Positions 9,729-22,028 of a DNA stretch of 64,000 bases are shown here, piece by piece. The stretch is from Eledone cirrhosa (Eukaryota; Mollusca; Cephalopoda; Octopoda; Eledonidae), in assembly GCA_964016885.1 (NCBI GenBank), contig OZ024744.1, positions 73,247,474-73,311,473 on the forward strand, written 5' to 3'. Each line of letters starts with the position of its first letter. Within the stretch, counting starts at the first letter, position 1. Position numbers and translations under genes: made by a program. The notes under the pieces were generated by a model. That model worked only from the letters and a program-made list of their open reading frames with translations. It was not told the DNA's origin and made no database searches.

Positions 9729-12700
9729 CTACAGAACAATGTAGAGAGAAGGCCCATTTACACGGGCCATTCTCGCTTCTTTCACCCACCTTTCATAAAA
9801 CTGTCTGGGACCAAGCACTTCTCTCTCCATCCTGATTCTTCTTCCGAAGTGGTATCGGAAGAAGTAAACCAGGTGATGGCCGGAGAGAAAGTCACCCGAC
9901 CTCAGACCTTTCAGGCGCGTCCACCACACAACCTCTTTCATCATGGCTATTACGCACAGAAAGACCGCCTCTGCTTCATTTCTGAAGGGAGGAGGCGGCT
10001 TGATGTTCACCACAGACTCGGCGGTTAATCGAATCGGCGCCACACGCGACAGCAGTCGTTCGACGTAGCCCCACAGATCGGCAACGCCCGGGCAGTGTAC
10101 CAGTGCATGCGCAACGGTTTCCTCGTCGCGCACGCATCTGGTACAGATCTTTTTCGCGGGATCCCTGCCCGGGCGCCCGTGTCTGTAGAGCTTTTCTCGA
10201 ACGGGCAGAGCCCCCCGGTAACACTGCCAGGCTAGGGACCTCTGGAAGTTGTCCATGGGTCCCGGGCCGAAAGTTCTACCGAACAGGCTGGCCAGTTCGT
10301 CCTCCTCCATGCCTAGCGACTCTCCAAGGGTGTCGTCGCCCCTGCTAGCCACCAACCCTCTATAGAATGTCGAGGTGGATTCTCCACTGACAGTCGGGTC
10401 CGCTTGCCAGATAGCCGTGAGCGCCTGGGCACACTCGGTGTGCCAGTTGCCCAGTTTTCTCGGTCTTTGCTTCACCCAGGATTGCAGTTCGGTGAGCGAG
10501 ACGAGCTGTGGGAAGGCTCGCCTCACAAACGGGGCCCACACCGGCTGACCGTTGAGGAATACCTGTAGATGCCGTAGCCTCAATGCGTGCCTACGCATCA
10601 ACAGCCACGGCATACCCAGCCCTCCTTTCGAAGGGTGCTGGCAGCAGATGGATCTCCTCACCATGGGAGGCCGCTTCTTCCAGAGGAACTGGAAGAGCAT
10701 GCGTTCCATGATGGTGAGCTTTTCCTTGGGGCAAGGCACGACGGTCAGGCGGTAGTAGATGACGGACGCTATGTAAGCGTTCGTCACCTCCGCCCGACCT
10801 TTCAGTGATAGTTTGCACTTGGCCCACTTCTGGGTCAGCGCAAACACCCTGCTCGTCACCTCGCCCCAATTCTTCTCCACCTGGAGGTCCGGTCCGAACC
10901 AGACCCCGAGCAGCTTCACCGGGCCCTCCGTCCACCGCCCGACGACACCGTCTAACGGCATCGGTTTGCCCCTCCACGTTCCGAGTTGCAAACCGACTGA
11001 CTTGTCCCGGTTCAGCTTAGCCCCCGTCAGCCTTTCGTATTCCTCCAGTAGGGTGGCGATCGCCCCGATTTCCGAGGCGTCCGCCACCATTACTGTTACG
11101 TCGTCGGCATAGGCCGAGACCGCTTTGTGCAATCCCGGTTCCAGGGGTATGCCCCGCAGCAACTCCAACTTCCGCAGCAGTGGCTCGAGAGTCAATACGT
11201 ACAGAAGGGAGGAGAGGGGGCACCCCTGTCTGATGGATCGGGTGATTTGAAACGGCTCCGAGAGGTAGCCGTTTACTTTAATCCTAGAGTAGATGTTGCC
11301 ACTGTGCATGGCAGAAATCCAGCCCCTGAAAACGGGTCCGAAGCCCGCCGCCGCTAGCACCGCATCCAGGTAACCATGGTCGACCCTATCGAACGCCTTA
11401 GATTGATCCAAGTTGATCAGGGCCCCACCAAAGCCGGGTTCGTAGCCAACCCTCTCTATGATGTATCGCATGAGGTGGAGGTTGTCGTGAATGGACCTGG
11501 ACGGGATAGCGCATGTCTGCGCGTCTCCCACCAAACCACCCACCACAAGCGCCAACCTCTTCGCCAACACCTTGGCCAAAATCTGTAACTCTGCATTCAG
11601 CAGAGTTATGGGCCTAAAGTTACTTAAGTCGTCCCCCTTGCTCTCGTCCTTCCTCACTATCGTGACCACGCCCTTGGTCACAGAACAGGGAATTCTCCCG
11701 TTCTGTTGCCAGTTGCAATAGACAGCCTCGAGGAGTTCGGAGAACAAGACCGGCATAGCTAAATAAAGTTCGTATGGTAGACCATCGAGACCCGGGGATT
11801 TGCGTCTGCTGCATTGGCTGAGCGCTTCCCCGATTTCAGTGGCTGTGATTGGCCTTTCGCAGCACTCCGCTTCGCCGCTCGAAAGACGCGGTAGACCGTC
11901 GAGGTATGGACCGAAGTCCACATCCCCGTCCGGCCCCCCGCCACCTCCGAACAGTCGAGCAAAGTGCCTTTGAAAGGTCTCGCACATTCGCTCAGGTTCA
12001 AGGATCACCCGTCCATCCTGGTCTCGCAAAGACCGAATGGTGGATTTAATCCCACTCTTGGCTTCTGTCACGCGGGCCCAGCTAACAGCTTTGGTCCCCT
12101 CGTTTCCTAAAGCACGTATTTTACTTCGGACAACGCAGCCTTCGTGCTTCGCGTCAAAGAACTGGCTCAATGCCGTTCTCGTCGCTAACACTCTGGCTAC
12201 GTCTCCGCTCCTAATCGCCTCTTCTAGTTTATCTGTTAACTCCCTTTCCCTCCTATTTCTATTCGCCGCTAGTTCCTTACTGTAACCTATCGAACTTACT
12301 CTAATCTCTCTCTTTAGAGATATCCACCACCTACTGTTGACGATCGCTCCCGTCAACCGCATCTTAACTAAGCTACTAATCCGGTTTCTGTAATCTTTTT
12401 TTGTCGGTAAGGACAAGTTCATCTTCCAGTAACCGGGACCCTGTCTATGCGTTCTATCAAGGTTGACCACGCAGGTCACTAATTTGTGATCTGAATAGCC
12501 AACCATGATCAGTTCTGGACAACTAAATACTCCTTACTCCTAACCAAAAACCTATCTAGGTACGATCTAGATTGTCCACTGCGGTTTGCCCAGGTCCAGG
12601 TTGGCGCAGTTGGACAATCTAGTCGAAATCTATCGACCAGGTCGAATCGATCGAGTAACCCCTTGAGGCTGCTACACCCCCCTCTATCGGGACATGCCCC

Positions 12701-13153
12701 TGCATAGTCCCAACGCGCATCTAGGATTCCATTCCAGTCCCCCACTAAAAGCAGGGAACGCGACGTTCCTAGAAAAGTCTCCAGACGCTGGAAGAAGTCG
12801 GCTCTTTCCGCCCCGAAGGGAGCATAAAGACCGACCAGTCTGAAAGCCCCGCCTTCACCGCCTCCGACGTCCAGCACCAGTAATCGACCCCCCGGGTCCG
12901 AGTGAACAATCTTTACGTCGAGAGTCAGACGTTTATCCAGCAGTACGGCAACTCCCCCCCCCCCGCCTCCGGGTTGACAGAGAGATGCGTGCATCTCAAA
13001 GTCATCGAAGGCGGGCGCCAGCTGTCTCACGCTGCTGATCCGACTCTCGCAAACAACCATCACATCTATACTTTGTGACCTGAGGTCACTTAGAAGCTTT
13101 GCTTGCTTCCAAGCTGAGCCCAGGCCACGCGCGTTCAAACAGCCAACTCTCAA
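9729..13153 (-). pseudogene. LINE ORF2 of copy B: APE endonuclease and reverse transcriptase, one frameshift
   Basis: The APE domain is open from 13153 to 12509 (GCLNARGLG, CESRI, VGDWNGILD). A frameshift near 12540 separates it from the long RT frame 12506-9729 (925 codons), which begins with the last APE motif YSDHKLV. RT landmarks in that frame are KSPGLDGLP (about residue 236), NFRPITLLN (296), RQGCPLS (424) and an intact YADD (466-469). A CX2CX8HX4C knuckle lies at about 788-805. The first codon scored as a start at 13153 is TTG; the ATG present at this place in copy A is AAC here. The RT half looks capable of folding, but the protein as a whole is interrupted. Confidence 0.88.
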
Positions 13154-13158
13154 TTGAT

Positions 13159-14993
13159 CTATTTTGGTGTTGAAAGTGAAGAAAGAAAAGCACTTACCTC
13201 TCCGGGTTGCGTAATTTCCATGGCATCAGGTGTGTTGGGTGGAGGGATGTTTTGTGGTGGTGTGGGGGTACACGTGTGTGGTGGGGTTGGGGTATTTGGA
13301 GTTGTGTCAGGGAGAGGGGCGGTTATGGGGAAATCTTTCAAGAGGACGCGATTCAACGGTTTTAAACAGGGGGGGCTCACGTCCCGTCTAAATTGTTCTT
13401 TTAAGGAACGATAAAGGTCCAGAGGGACCTTTATCATTTTTAAATGGGTGAAGTTCTCTGTTGAGATAAAGTTTGGCCCTTCGGTCTGCACCATAGGGTT
13501 ATTGTTTATTAATTTAACCAGTTTTTTGTTTTCTTTATTTATATATGTGTATTGCAACGTCTTTTTTTGTGATGCTGTCAATGTTTCGGAGAGGGGAGGC
13601 GCAGATTTATTTTTGTTTGTTGAGGGTGGGGTGTTTTTGATTGGAGTTGGTGTTTGTGTGTGGGTTATTTGTGGTGTGCTGGGTGTGTGTTTTCTTTTTT
13701 TTCTTTTAACTTGTCTGAAGGCTTCTCCTCCTTCTTCTTCAGAAGTTGGGGGAAACTCTTCAGCGCTAGGTGGGAGGGACGTGTTGTGTGGTTGTTTTTT
13801 TTTGCGGGAGGGGTAGATTTGTTACTGTTTTTTTTATTATTTGTTTGGAATGGGTTTTGTGGTGGTGGTGGTAATGTTTGTGTCGTGCTTGTGGTTGGTG
13901 ATGGTGGTGGTGATGTTTGTGTTGTGGTTGGTGGTGGTGATTTTTGTGTCGTGCTTGTGTTTGGTGCTGGTGGTGGTGATGTTTGTGTTGTGTTTGTGGT
14001 TGGTGGTGTCTGTATTTTGTTTGCTGTGTGTGGTATTAGTGTATTTTTGGAGGTGGGTGGTGCTGGTGTACTGTTTGTGGTGGGTGTGGGCAATAGTCCT
14101 TTTTGGGGGATACGTTTCGGGCAGTTAGCCTTAACGTGTCCCCTTTCCATGCATAAATAGCATGCTGGTCTTCTCCCCTCTACAATTATGTCTATTGGGG
14201 TAAGGTCATCCAGCCAGATGCGATCCGGGATTTGTGCTATTATTTCGGGCCTCATTTGGACTAGTATGTCGAGGCCCATTCCCAGGAACGCATCTCCAGT
14301 TGCCTTCCCCATTGACAGCATAGTGTCTTCGCCCATATCAATGAAGCCAGCAATAGCCCACCAGAAGTCCATTGTGGGCAGCATTGTTTTTACTTTTACT
14401 CTCTGTGTTCTTCTACCCATGTAGGAGGGATAGAAGCTATATGTTGTCGACGAGAGTGGGCTTAGGGAAAGCTTCTCCGCCGTTTCTTTGTCTCTTGTTA
14501 GGACCGAAATGCTGCCATAGAGTCGGTCCTTTCGTATGAAGAGAATATTCTTCATATAGTCTTTTAGGACTAACTCTATTTCCATTTGGCTGGGCTGTGC
14601 TGGCTTTCTTGTCTGGTTCAGTATAGTTCTGTATAGAACTGTGTTTTCTGCTCTGGCTTTCTTAAATTCTGGGGGGGGGGAGTTAATGGAAAACATTCCG
14701 TTCTCCCCCAAAACAATGTGTTTCTTTGCTTCGGCCAGTTTTTCTCTGGCGGCAGTTAGGTCAATTGGTGTGTATGTAATGGATTGTTTTGTTTTCTGGG
14801 CGAAAGTTGCCCTGTCGTTATTTGTATTATTTTCTGTTTGTTTGTTTTCTGTTTGCTCATTTTCCTTAACATTTGTTTTTTCATTTTGTTTGTTTGTTTC
14901 AATGTCTAATTTTGTTGTAATTATTTTTTGTTCTTCAGACTTGGGGGGCGTGGCAGAGCTAATGGCAGACATGTCTGCCATCTTTTCCGCCAT
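13159..14993 (-). pseudogene. LINE ORF1 of copy B: CCHC zinc-knuckle RNA-binding protein, frame change in an A run
   Basis: ORF1 proteins coat the element RNA. The likely start is ATG at 14993 (MAEKMADMSAI); an upstream TTG at 15020 is in frame. The product has a Glu/Asn/Lys-rich N-terminus, a conserved middle (about residues 90-280) and a CCHC knuckle CYLCMERGHVKANC (about 287-300 counted from 15020), then a Thr/Pro-rich tail. Frame 0 stops at 13665, but the -1 frame is open across the same place and continues to TAG at 13159-13161, just upstream of ORF2. The crossover sits on an 8-A run (13695-13702). This is either a 1-nt indel or a frameshift site. The plus-strand Val-rich frames over this tract are shadows. 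Confidence 0.8.
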
Positions 14994-15189
14994 GCTGCCA
15001 AGAAAGAAATTTTTCGGCAAAAATAGATATTTATTTTACCCCCTAAAAAGGGGGTAAATGCAAAAATGTTTCCCTAAATAACAGTGTTCCAAATGTGTTG
15101 CACTAAAAAATTTATCCGGTACTTACAATAGTAAGGGTAAATCCCGATGGAATAGCGGAGCCGATGCGAAGCGTGTCTTACTCTATCAA

Positions 15190-15275
15190 GATAGATAGAT
15201 AGATAGATAGATAGGTAGATATGTTTATCTATTAGCCACATAGATAGATAGATAGATAGAGAGAGAGCGAGAGTG

Positions 15276-15336
<61 letters not shown>

Positions 15337-15365
15337 TATATATATATATATATAGAGAGAGAGAG
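15190..15365. repeat. GATA arrays with another LINE-tail scrap, then GA and (TA)n
   Basis: GATA at 15187-15214, a stretch reading GTGGCTAATAGATAAAC on the minus strand (about 15220-15240, a LINE A/B/C tail remnant), GATA again at 15240-15260, then GAGAGA and about 75 bp of (TA)n. This is the landing context of LINE copy B's 5' end. Confidence 0.75.
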
Positions 15366-15460
15366 TGAGAGAGAAATATTGATGTAATGAATTCAAACGG
15401 TGGAAATATGGAAGGTAAGAAAGGTTGTGTTGTGAGAGGAAAATTGAATTATATAAAGAA

Positions 15461-15515
15461 ATAAAGATATAAAGGAATAAAGATATAAAGGAATAAAGAT
15501 ATAAAGGAATAACGG
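15461..15515. repeat. Short 16-bp minisatellite
   Basis: Unit AAAGATATAAAGGAAT repeated about three times, within otherwise unremarkable A-rich sequence from 15370 to 15660. Confidence 0.8.
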
Positions 15516-15669
15516 AATAAAGAAAGTAATGTTGAAATAAAGGCAATAATAAGGAAGGATGTGATAAATGGAATAGATATGAGTTATATAAATCATGTAT
15601 TTTAGGCAACAGCCCAAAGTAATAATCTGTATCGCTGGCATTAAAATCGATGAAGGTAAATAGGAAGAA

Positions 15670-16392
<723 letters not shown>

Positions 16393-16394
<2 letters not shown>

Positions 16395-16490
16395 CGATGC
16401 AGATCGAATCTTGAGATGATCGATAGCGAAACGCGCGTCACCAATCAATAAATGTAATGAAGACATAACAAATCGTCCTTTTATCATTAT
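16393..16490 (+). repeat. Dispersed repeat with hammerhead-like core, copy 2
   Basis: Second copy of the block at 9222-9325: CAGATCGAATCTTGAG, then ATGATCG..GCGAAACGCGCGTC (16416-16439), then CAATAAATGTAATGAAG. This copy keeps the GAAA half of the core, while the first keeps the CTGAT half. Confidence 0.6.
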
Positions 16491-16499
16491 TATTAGATA

Positions 16500-17165
16500 C
16501 TAGCTGGCCCGTCCGGCTGGCGCGGGAAAGGTATACCGCATTTTATCTTTTCAGAAATCCCCCCTACACTCCAGTGCAAAGATACCGCACGCCCTCTCAA
16601 GTCAGCGAGGTATGGGGGGGGGGGGTAACGTGCTCTGATGTTGGGTTTGAATAGTTTTTAGGATCCCCAGTTCAGCAGCCAGTACGTTAAAGAAACTTGA
16701 TAATTACAACAATAAAGGCTGAACAGAGAACACATTTTTTAAGAAACAATAATTTGTACAACCATAATGGAAATTCCAAGTAGCAGAAAATATTTAAATT
16801 ACATTGTTAGAGCCTCAGAGTATACAATATATTTTGTTCGGCCCTCCGGAGCAAAGATGAAGAGATTGTTTGGCGAGCTCACCCTAGAGCATCCTATATA
16901 CAATTGACCATGGAAGAATCACTGATCTCGTCTCGCGGAAAAGCTCTGTAGACGTTGACCTCTGGACACTCCTGTCAGGAGCAGGTAAGCTGTAGTGACT
17001 TAGAGGCCTACCACCAAACTCCAGGACACTGTTTTCAAGACAAATGAGCGCCTCATTGAAAACGACATCGTATGTTACGTTTGGATTGTGTCTGCGTGTG
17101 CAGTGGAGGATGTCCTCAGCTAGATTTTAACGGTGGTTGTTCCACATTGCGAGAGGGTCGGCGAG
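16500..17165 (-). mobile_element. Helitron A, 3' end and helicase relic
   Basis: On the minus strand the element ends in CTAG (16503-16500) followed by T, as Helitrons do. The stretch CCCGCGCCAGCCGGACGGG just upstream can form a short hairpin (CCCG with CGGG). Coding remnants of the RepHel helicase lie at 16799-17164. A poly-G run (16615-16626) lies between. The 5' end is not identifiable. Confidence 0.75.
16799..17164 (-). pseudogene. Helitron helicase relic, internally deleted
   Basis: Two parts of the Pif1-type helicase of Helitron RepHel proteins are readable in minus-strand frames. The first (about 17130-16985) reads DVVFNEALICLENSVLEF and then GGRPLSHY and PAPDR, the conserved stretch that precedes Walker A. 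The second (16912-16799) reads FHGQLYIGCSRV, then NNLFIFAPEGRTK, and ends IVYSEALTM and TAA; it is the canonical C-terminal helicase motif. The several hundred residues that should lie between, with Walker A and B, are missing, and there is one in-frame stop (in NNHR-stop-NLAED). Family assignment is strong; function is lost. Confidence 0.75.
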
Positions 17166-17182
17166 AATTCAGTTGTGCAACA

Positions 17183-18262
17183 CTACATTTTGGCCACTAC
17201 ATCATACCTCATAGGTAGATAGTACTGTGATGACATCTTTGGACAGTTGCTTATGATATGAGTAACATCTTCGATGTTAATTCGGCAGAGTCTGCACTTG
17301 TTGTCACATCTAGATGTTTTGCCTGCCTCCCTATCTCTTTTGTGAATCAGGTATTTTGTGTTAATTTCCTGTTCTTGGATTACAAAAACATATCCTTCAA
17401 AATAGGAGCCAATAAAGCGGTTGTTGGTCCAAGATAGACTATTTTGCTTATCTATATTATTCTCACTCTGGAGCTTCCTGGCAACATATCCTTTTTCAAC
17501 TGAGATGGTGTCATTACTGTTGCAGTGATCTTGGAGAAATAGGTTCAGGCAGGCTGTATACATCTTATACGCCAGGTTCTGGCATGTAATGGTCGGTAGG
17601 TTTTGCCAAGTTTGTGTCTTTGTTCTTGGGGACCAGTATTGTTTGTGCTAATGTCAACCTTTCTGGTATAAGCGTATCTCCCCTAAGAACTTGTTGGTAG
17701 AGGTTGATAAGATACATCCGATAGGAGATCAGTTTTTTTGTACCAGTAGCCGACAATCATGTCTCTTCCCGGTGTTTTCTTATCTTGGAGTTTTCCTATC
17801 ACAGTCTCAAGAGTACCCTCACTTATTTCGTATGTTTTTGTTATAGTATAGGAGCAATATCTCTGTTGGATTTCTTTTAGCGACACTGCGTCTTGGTTGA
17901 AATTCTTCTTTTCACTCCATATTTTTCTCCAAAAGGAATCTGTCTTTCTGGGATGGGGCCTCAGTGACATTTATTACTTTGCCCTTCATAGACAGATGTT
18001 TGGTTTCGTCTGAATCTTTTATTGATTATTTTTCTTTCAGTCACCCTCTTCTGGTGTCGAAGTTTCTCGCTGATAGCTCTCAATTCTTGTTTGAGGGTGA
18101 TCAGCTTATATTGAAGAGTTCTGGTTCTACTGTTACCAAACATCGTCTCTATTTAATTTGTCACTCTTTGTTGGTCAGGAATGAAGTTTTTTTGTTTTTG
18201 ATTTCATGTAAGGAGCATTGTGACATATCCTATAGTTTTTCGTAGGTCAGCAATCTTCTTTT
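17183..18262 (-). pseudogene. LINE fragment of restriction-like-endonuclease type, RT core deleted
   Basis: Minus-strand pieces in order: a basic coiled-coil-like N-part (18143-17961), an RT N-part with FWRKIWSEKK and KKTPGRDMIVGYW (17970-17683), PERLTLAQTILVPKNKDT (17756-17565), then MYTACLNLFLQDHC and, after a jump, INTKYLIHKRDREAGK and a knuckle CRLCRINIEDVTHIISNC (17563-17183). The palm with YxDD is absent between the last two parts. The wording matches a widespread invertebrate LINE family whose C-terminus carries an endonuclease of PD-(D/E)XK type; that C-terminus is found separately at 22802-23195. Several frame changes. Non-functional. Confidence 0.7.
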
Positions 18263-18278
18263 CTATTTTAGTTACATA

Positions 18279-19110
<832 letters not shown>

Positions 19111-19114
19111 GTCT

Positions 19115-19118
19115 TCAA

Positions 19119-19172
<54 letters not shown>

Positions 19173-19180
19173 TATATGAA
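19115..19180. repeat. (ATT)n and (TA)n microsatellite
   Basis: ATT units at 19122-19155 followed by TA units to about 19177. Confidence 0.95.
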
Positions 19181-19372
19181 TAAAGTGGTCATTCATCAGT
19201 GATCTTCCAACCATCATCGGTATTTCTTCGCTTTAAAGACCATATACCTCCGGTTTGTGCGAGCAACGGCTAAAGAAAGTCGTTGGGACATGTAAACAAA
19301 GGGAACAGCGAGAGTGTAAACAAACAAAGATGGTGAAGCAACGAAAAGTGAGGAAGAGCGAGTCAAGTCCAA

Positions 19373-19625
19373 AAATTTCCATGAATATAAGTTCGGTGAA
19401 ATCGTGAACGAGAGAGAAAGACCATCAAACCTGGTTGAAATGTGAGCAAGGAAGGAATTTCGCACAGGTCTAACGGGAGGAAGAAGGGGTCTAGTCTGTG
19501 AATTCGGTAAACATAAGTTCTGTGAAATCGTAGACGAGAGAGAGAAAAAATTCCGACCGGCCTGGCCAAGCGTGCGAAAGAAAAGAATTACGCACAGGTC
19601 AAACGGGAAGAAGGAGGAGGAGGAG
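19373..19625. repeat. 126-bp tandem duplication
   Basis: Two diverged copies with period 126 bp, each carrying ATAAGTTC.GTGAAATCGT.. and CGCACAGGTC.AACGGGA. A GA-rich tract follows to about 19760. No coding signal. Confidence 0.75.
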
Positions 19626-19759
19626 AGGTAGTAACAGAGAGTGAGTGAGTGAAGGGTGAGGAAGAGGCTAACAGAGAGAGTGACTGTTAGAGAGGGTAAA
19701 GATACAGAGAAAGAGGAAGCAGTAAGAACGAAATAGACTGGTCACAGCGGGAGAAAAAA

Positions 19760-20870
19760 ATGTGTAAATATGAGAATAAACGTGCTGCGGTAAAGTGTTT
19801 AACAATATTCAATCAGTATGTCAAAGAATGAGTTTTACAGTAGATTGGAAGCACTCTACGAAAAAAATAATTTTCCAGAGTTATTAATATTAAAATACAA
19901 ATATTAATAAAATAGATGTTTTTTTGATCAATTACATTTTATTATACATATTTCGGGTGTACAACAGTACGTCCTCATCAGACAAAATATAATGATACAT
20001 GACGTACCCTGTAGTGATTAACCTAAGAGAAAATTTAACATTTATACCCTAATTATGAGAAGATGCGAAAACGTAATAAATTGAATAGAGAATGTGTGAG
20101 TAAGAAAAACGTTGCTTAATGTAACTGTTATAGAGATTTTAAAATGTATGATACTACGATTTATCTAGGAAACATCTCATGAATCATAACAGCCAGTGAT
20201 AGCCCCTGGAAAAGGATTTATAGAGAGGGAAAGATAAAGGGGCGGGGGGTGATATATGCAGAAGGAGATTTTTCCGCGAAAGTTAAACGGTTAATTTTGA
20301 AAATATTTAATTTATAATTTTAGGGTGAAGAATCAAGATTTCAGGATTTTTTTGCTGGTTATTTATATATTAGTTTTTTAAATTCTATAAGTGTGTTAAC
20401 ATTTCTAAGCTTCTGCGTTTTATGAGGGTAACATTTAAAGGATTTAGCTGGCACATCAAGAATGAAATTTTATACTGTTGATTATTTTCCTAAATTTAAA
20501 CTTTAACAAAGATACCAACATATTAGGTATGTAAAGCTTTTGAAGTACTTATTGTTAGAAATATTTAAATAACGATTATGTATATAGATATATATTAATG
20601 AGCCAGTATATTTTAGGTAAATAATAACGACGAAGATAAAAATAAAATAATAGATTGAGGCATGTTAAGGTTAAATATACACCTATATATAACTGGGTGT
20701 AAATGCATTAATTATTCTTTAACGAAGATACCAACATGTAAATTGTTGTTCTTGATGTTGTGTCCAGCCATGATGTTTATAGCAAATCCTTGTAAAATGA
20801 ATTATGTATTTAGTCGGATATCTCTACGAATTCGAATAAAAGGTGTCTTCAGTGGTTAGAATATATAGTT
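19760..20870. other. AT-rich stretch without genes
   Basis: No domain or long frame. It holds one hammerhead-like motif on the minus strand (19951-19981) and two occurrences of a TTAACG/AAGATACCAACAT phrase (about 20503-20522 and 20720-20740), suggesting a diverged duplicate. Confidence 0.5.
19951..19981 (-). ncRNA. Hammerhead-ribozyme-like core, candidate
   Basis: The minus strand reads CTGATGAGG, then GTAC..GTAC able to pair as a stem, then CCCGAAA. This is the conserved order CTGATGA, stem II, GAAA. Stem I and stem III are not convincing by eye, so activity is uncertain. Such cores are known in the terminal repeats of Penelope-like elements. Confidence 0.35.
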
Positions 20871-20979
20871 ATTCAACATGACTGGTAGTTGTGGCATTAC
20901 TGTCGGAGATAGTATTCATCTTAAATTTAATGAATAGTCTCCCACGCCAAAATGTGCAACTGATCGCGTTGACTGACTG

Positions 20980-21066
20980 TCTATGTATGTATGTATGTAT
21001 GTATGTATGTATGTATGTATGTATGTATGTATGTATGTATGTATGTATGTATGTATGTATGTATGT
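20980..21066. repeat. (ATGT)n microsatellite
   Basis: About 21 near-perfect ATGT units. Confidence 0.95.
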
Positions 21067-21200
21067 GAAATAATTTAGCTCTGGGTGTATTTCGTCCCAG
21101 TGTAGCTTCATTCTGTTTATATAGCCAATGGAGGGATTCTTTTTTGCCATTTTATAACAATTGAATAAATCATCATTAAGTTCGTAACACCAAGAGAAAT

Positions 21201-21808
21201 GTCAGGTCACCAGTTGGTGCTACTGGTAACATGTATCCCAGTACAACCTGTCCCATGGTCGGGTCGTTGGCGACTAAACTGGCAACCCCACCAAGGTTTC
21301 TTGGTGAGGAGGGTGACTTTGGATATCCTGCAGGACTAAATACAAAACCTGTCAAAGGTCAAAGGAGCTCTTAAGAGTCAATGGCCATCTAAAATCACCG
21401 GGAGAGATGACCCATAGCCTTTGTCCAGGCAGAATTCTAGGAGAAGGAAAACTCTGATATAACACCTGCAACCCTGATGGTATCCAATGATGTTGACTTG
21501 TTCTTCTTTTTGGTAAATATCATCTTGGTTAAAAGAGTGGGACTGGCTTTGTGCAGTGCCTTTGCTCACTATAAAAGCTTCACGGCACAGGCATTGCTTT
21601 ATATCTGGAGATCTCTCTGCACTTGTCGTCACAGGGTACCATGGGCCCAGCACTATGTGTCAATAATTGTCACAAGTGTAGTGTTTGTACCAAAGTTTTC
21701 AAATCGCTGACTGGACTAAAAATCACACTCGTTCAGCGCATCGGTAGGGGTTCTCCTACATGGATATAAAGTAGTGGCCGTACTCGAAAACGAGTTGGCA
21801 GCCACCAT
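21201..21808 (+). mobile_element. LINE 3' end with C2H2 zinc finger and hairpin, copy 1
   Basis: This unit of about 600 bp recurs at 28923-29533 and, truncated, at 34443-34648. Near its end a frame reads CSVCTKVFKSLTGLK, the first half of a C2H2 finger; the 34443 copy reads CSVCTRVFKSLAGLKSH and completes it. C-terminal C2H2 fingers occur in several LINE proteins. The end is ACTCGAAAACGAGT, a 5-bp stem with AAAA loop, then TGGCAGCCACC, then an (ATGT)n tail. No reverse transcriptase is present, so these look like 5'-truncated insertions. Confidence 0.6.
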
Positions 21809-21892
21809 GTATGTATGTATGTATGTATGTATGTATGTATGTATGTATGTATGTATGTATGTATGTATGTATGTATGTATGTATGTATGTAT
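21809..21892. repeat. (ATGT)n tail microsatellite
   Basis: About 21 ATGT units directly at the LINE 3' hairpin. Confidence 0.95.
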
Positions 21893-22018
21893 GCAAAAAT
21901 ACATGAACTCCAACCACAGCCGGCTATTCCCAGTGAATGTTTTGGTTACCGACTCTGTGCAAGACATTTTAGATCATTGGCTGGGCTAAATAGCCACATT
22001 CGATCGCAGCGCTGTTAA
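21893..22018 (+). pseudogene. Short LINE C-terminal zinc-finger scrap
   Basis: A frame ends CARHFRSLAGLNSHIRSQRC then TAA (22016-22018). SLAGLNSHIRS parallels the SLAGLKSHTRS of the neighbouring LINE finger. It sits just beyond the (ATGT)n array and ends before a GT/TA microsatellite. Only about 30 codons are informative. Confidence 0.45.
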
Positions 22019-22028
22019 TTGCTATCGT

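Larger units (their letters stand above)
9497..15190 (-). mobile_element. LINE copy B, Tx1/L1-like, apparently full length
   Basis: About 5.7 kb on the minus strand. In order it has a 5' UTR (15190 to about 14994), ORF1 with a CCHC knuckle, ORF2 with APE and RT, and a 3' UTR (9728-9497) that ends in AATAAA-containing sequence followed by (TATC)n. Both ends adjoin GATA (= TATC) arrays. ORF1 has one frame change and ORF2 has one, so the insertion is fairly young. This copy is the reference used here for reading A and C. Confidence 0.88.

Noticed and set aside
13654..14160. Plus-strand Val/Gly-rich frames of 95-168 codons
   Set aside because: They are antisense shadows of the Thr/Pro-rich tail of LINE ORF1.
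21378..21653. 91-codon minus-strand frame repeated at 29137-29376
   Set aside because: Shared only because the repeat unit is duplicated; the plus-strand zinc-finger frame is the better reading.
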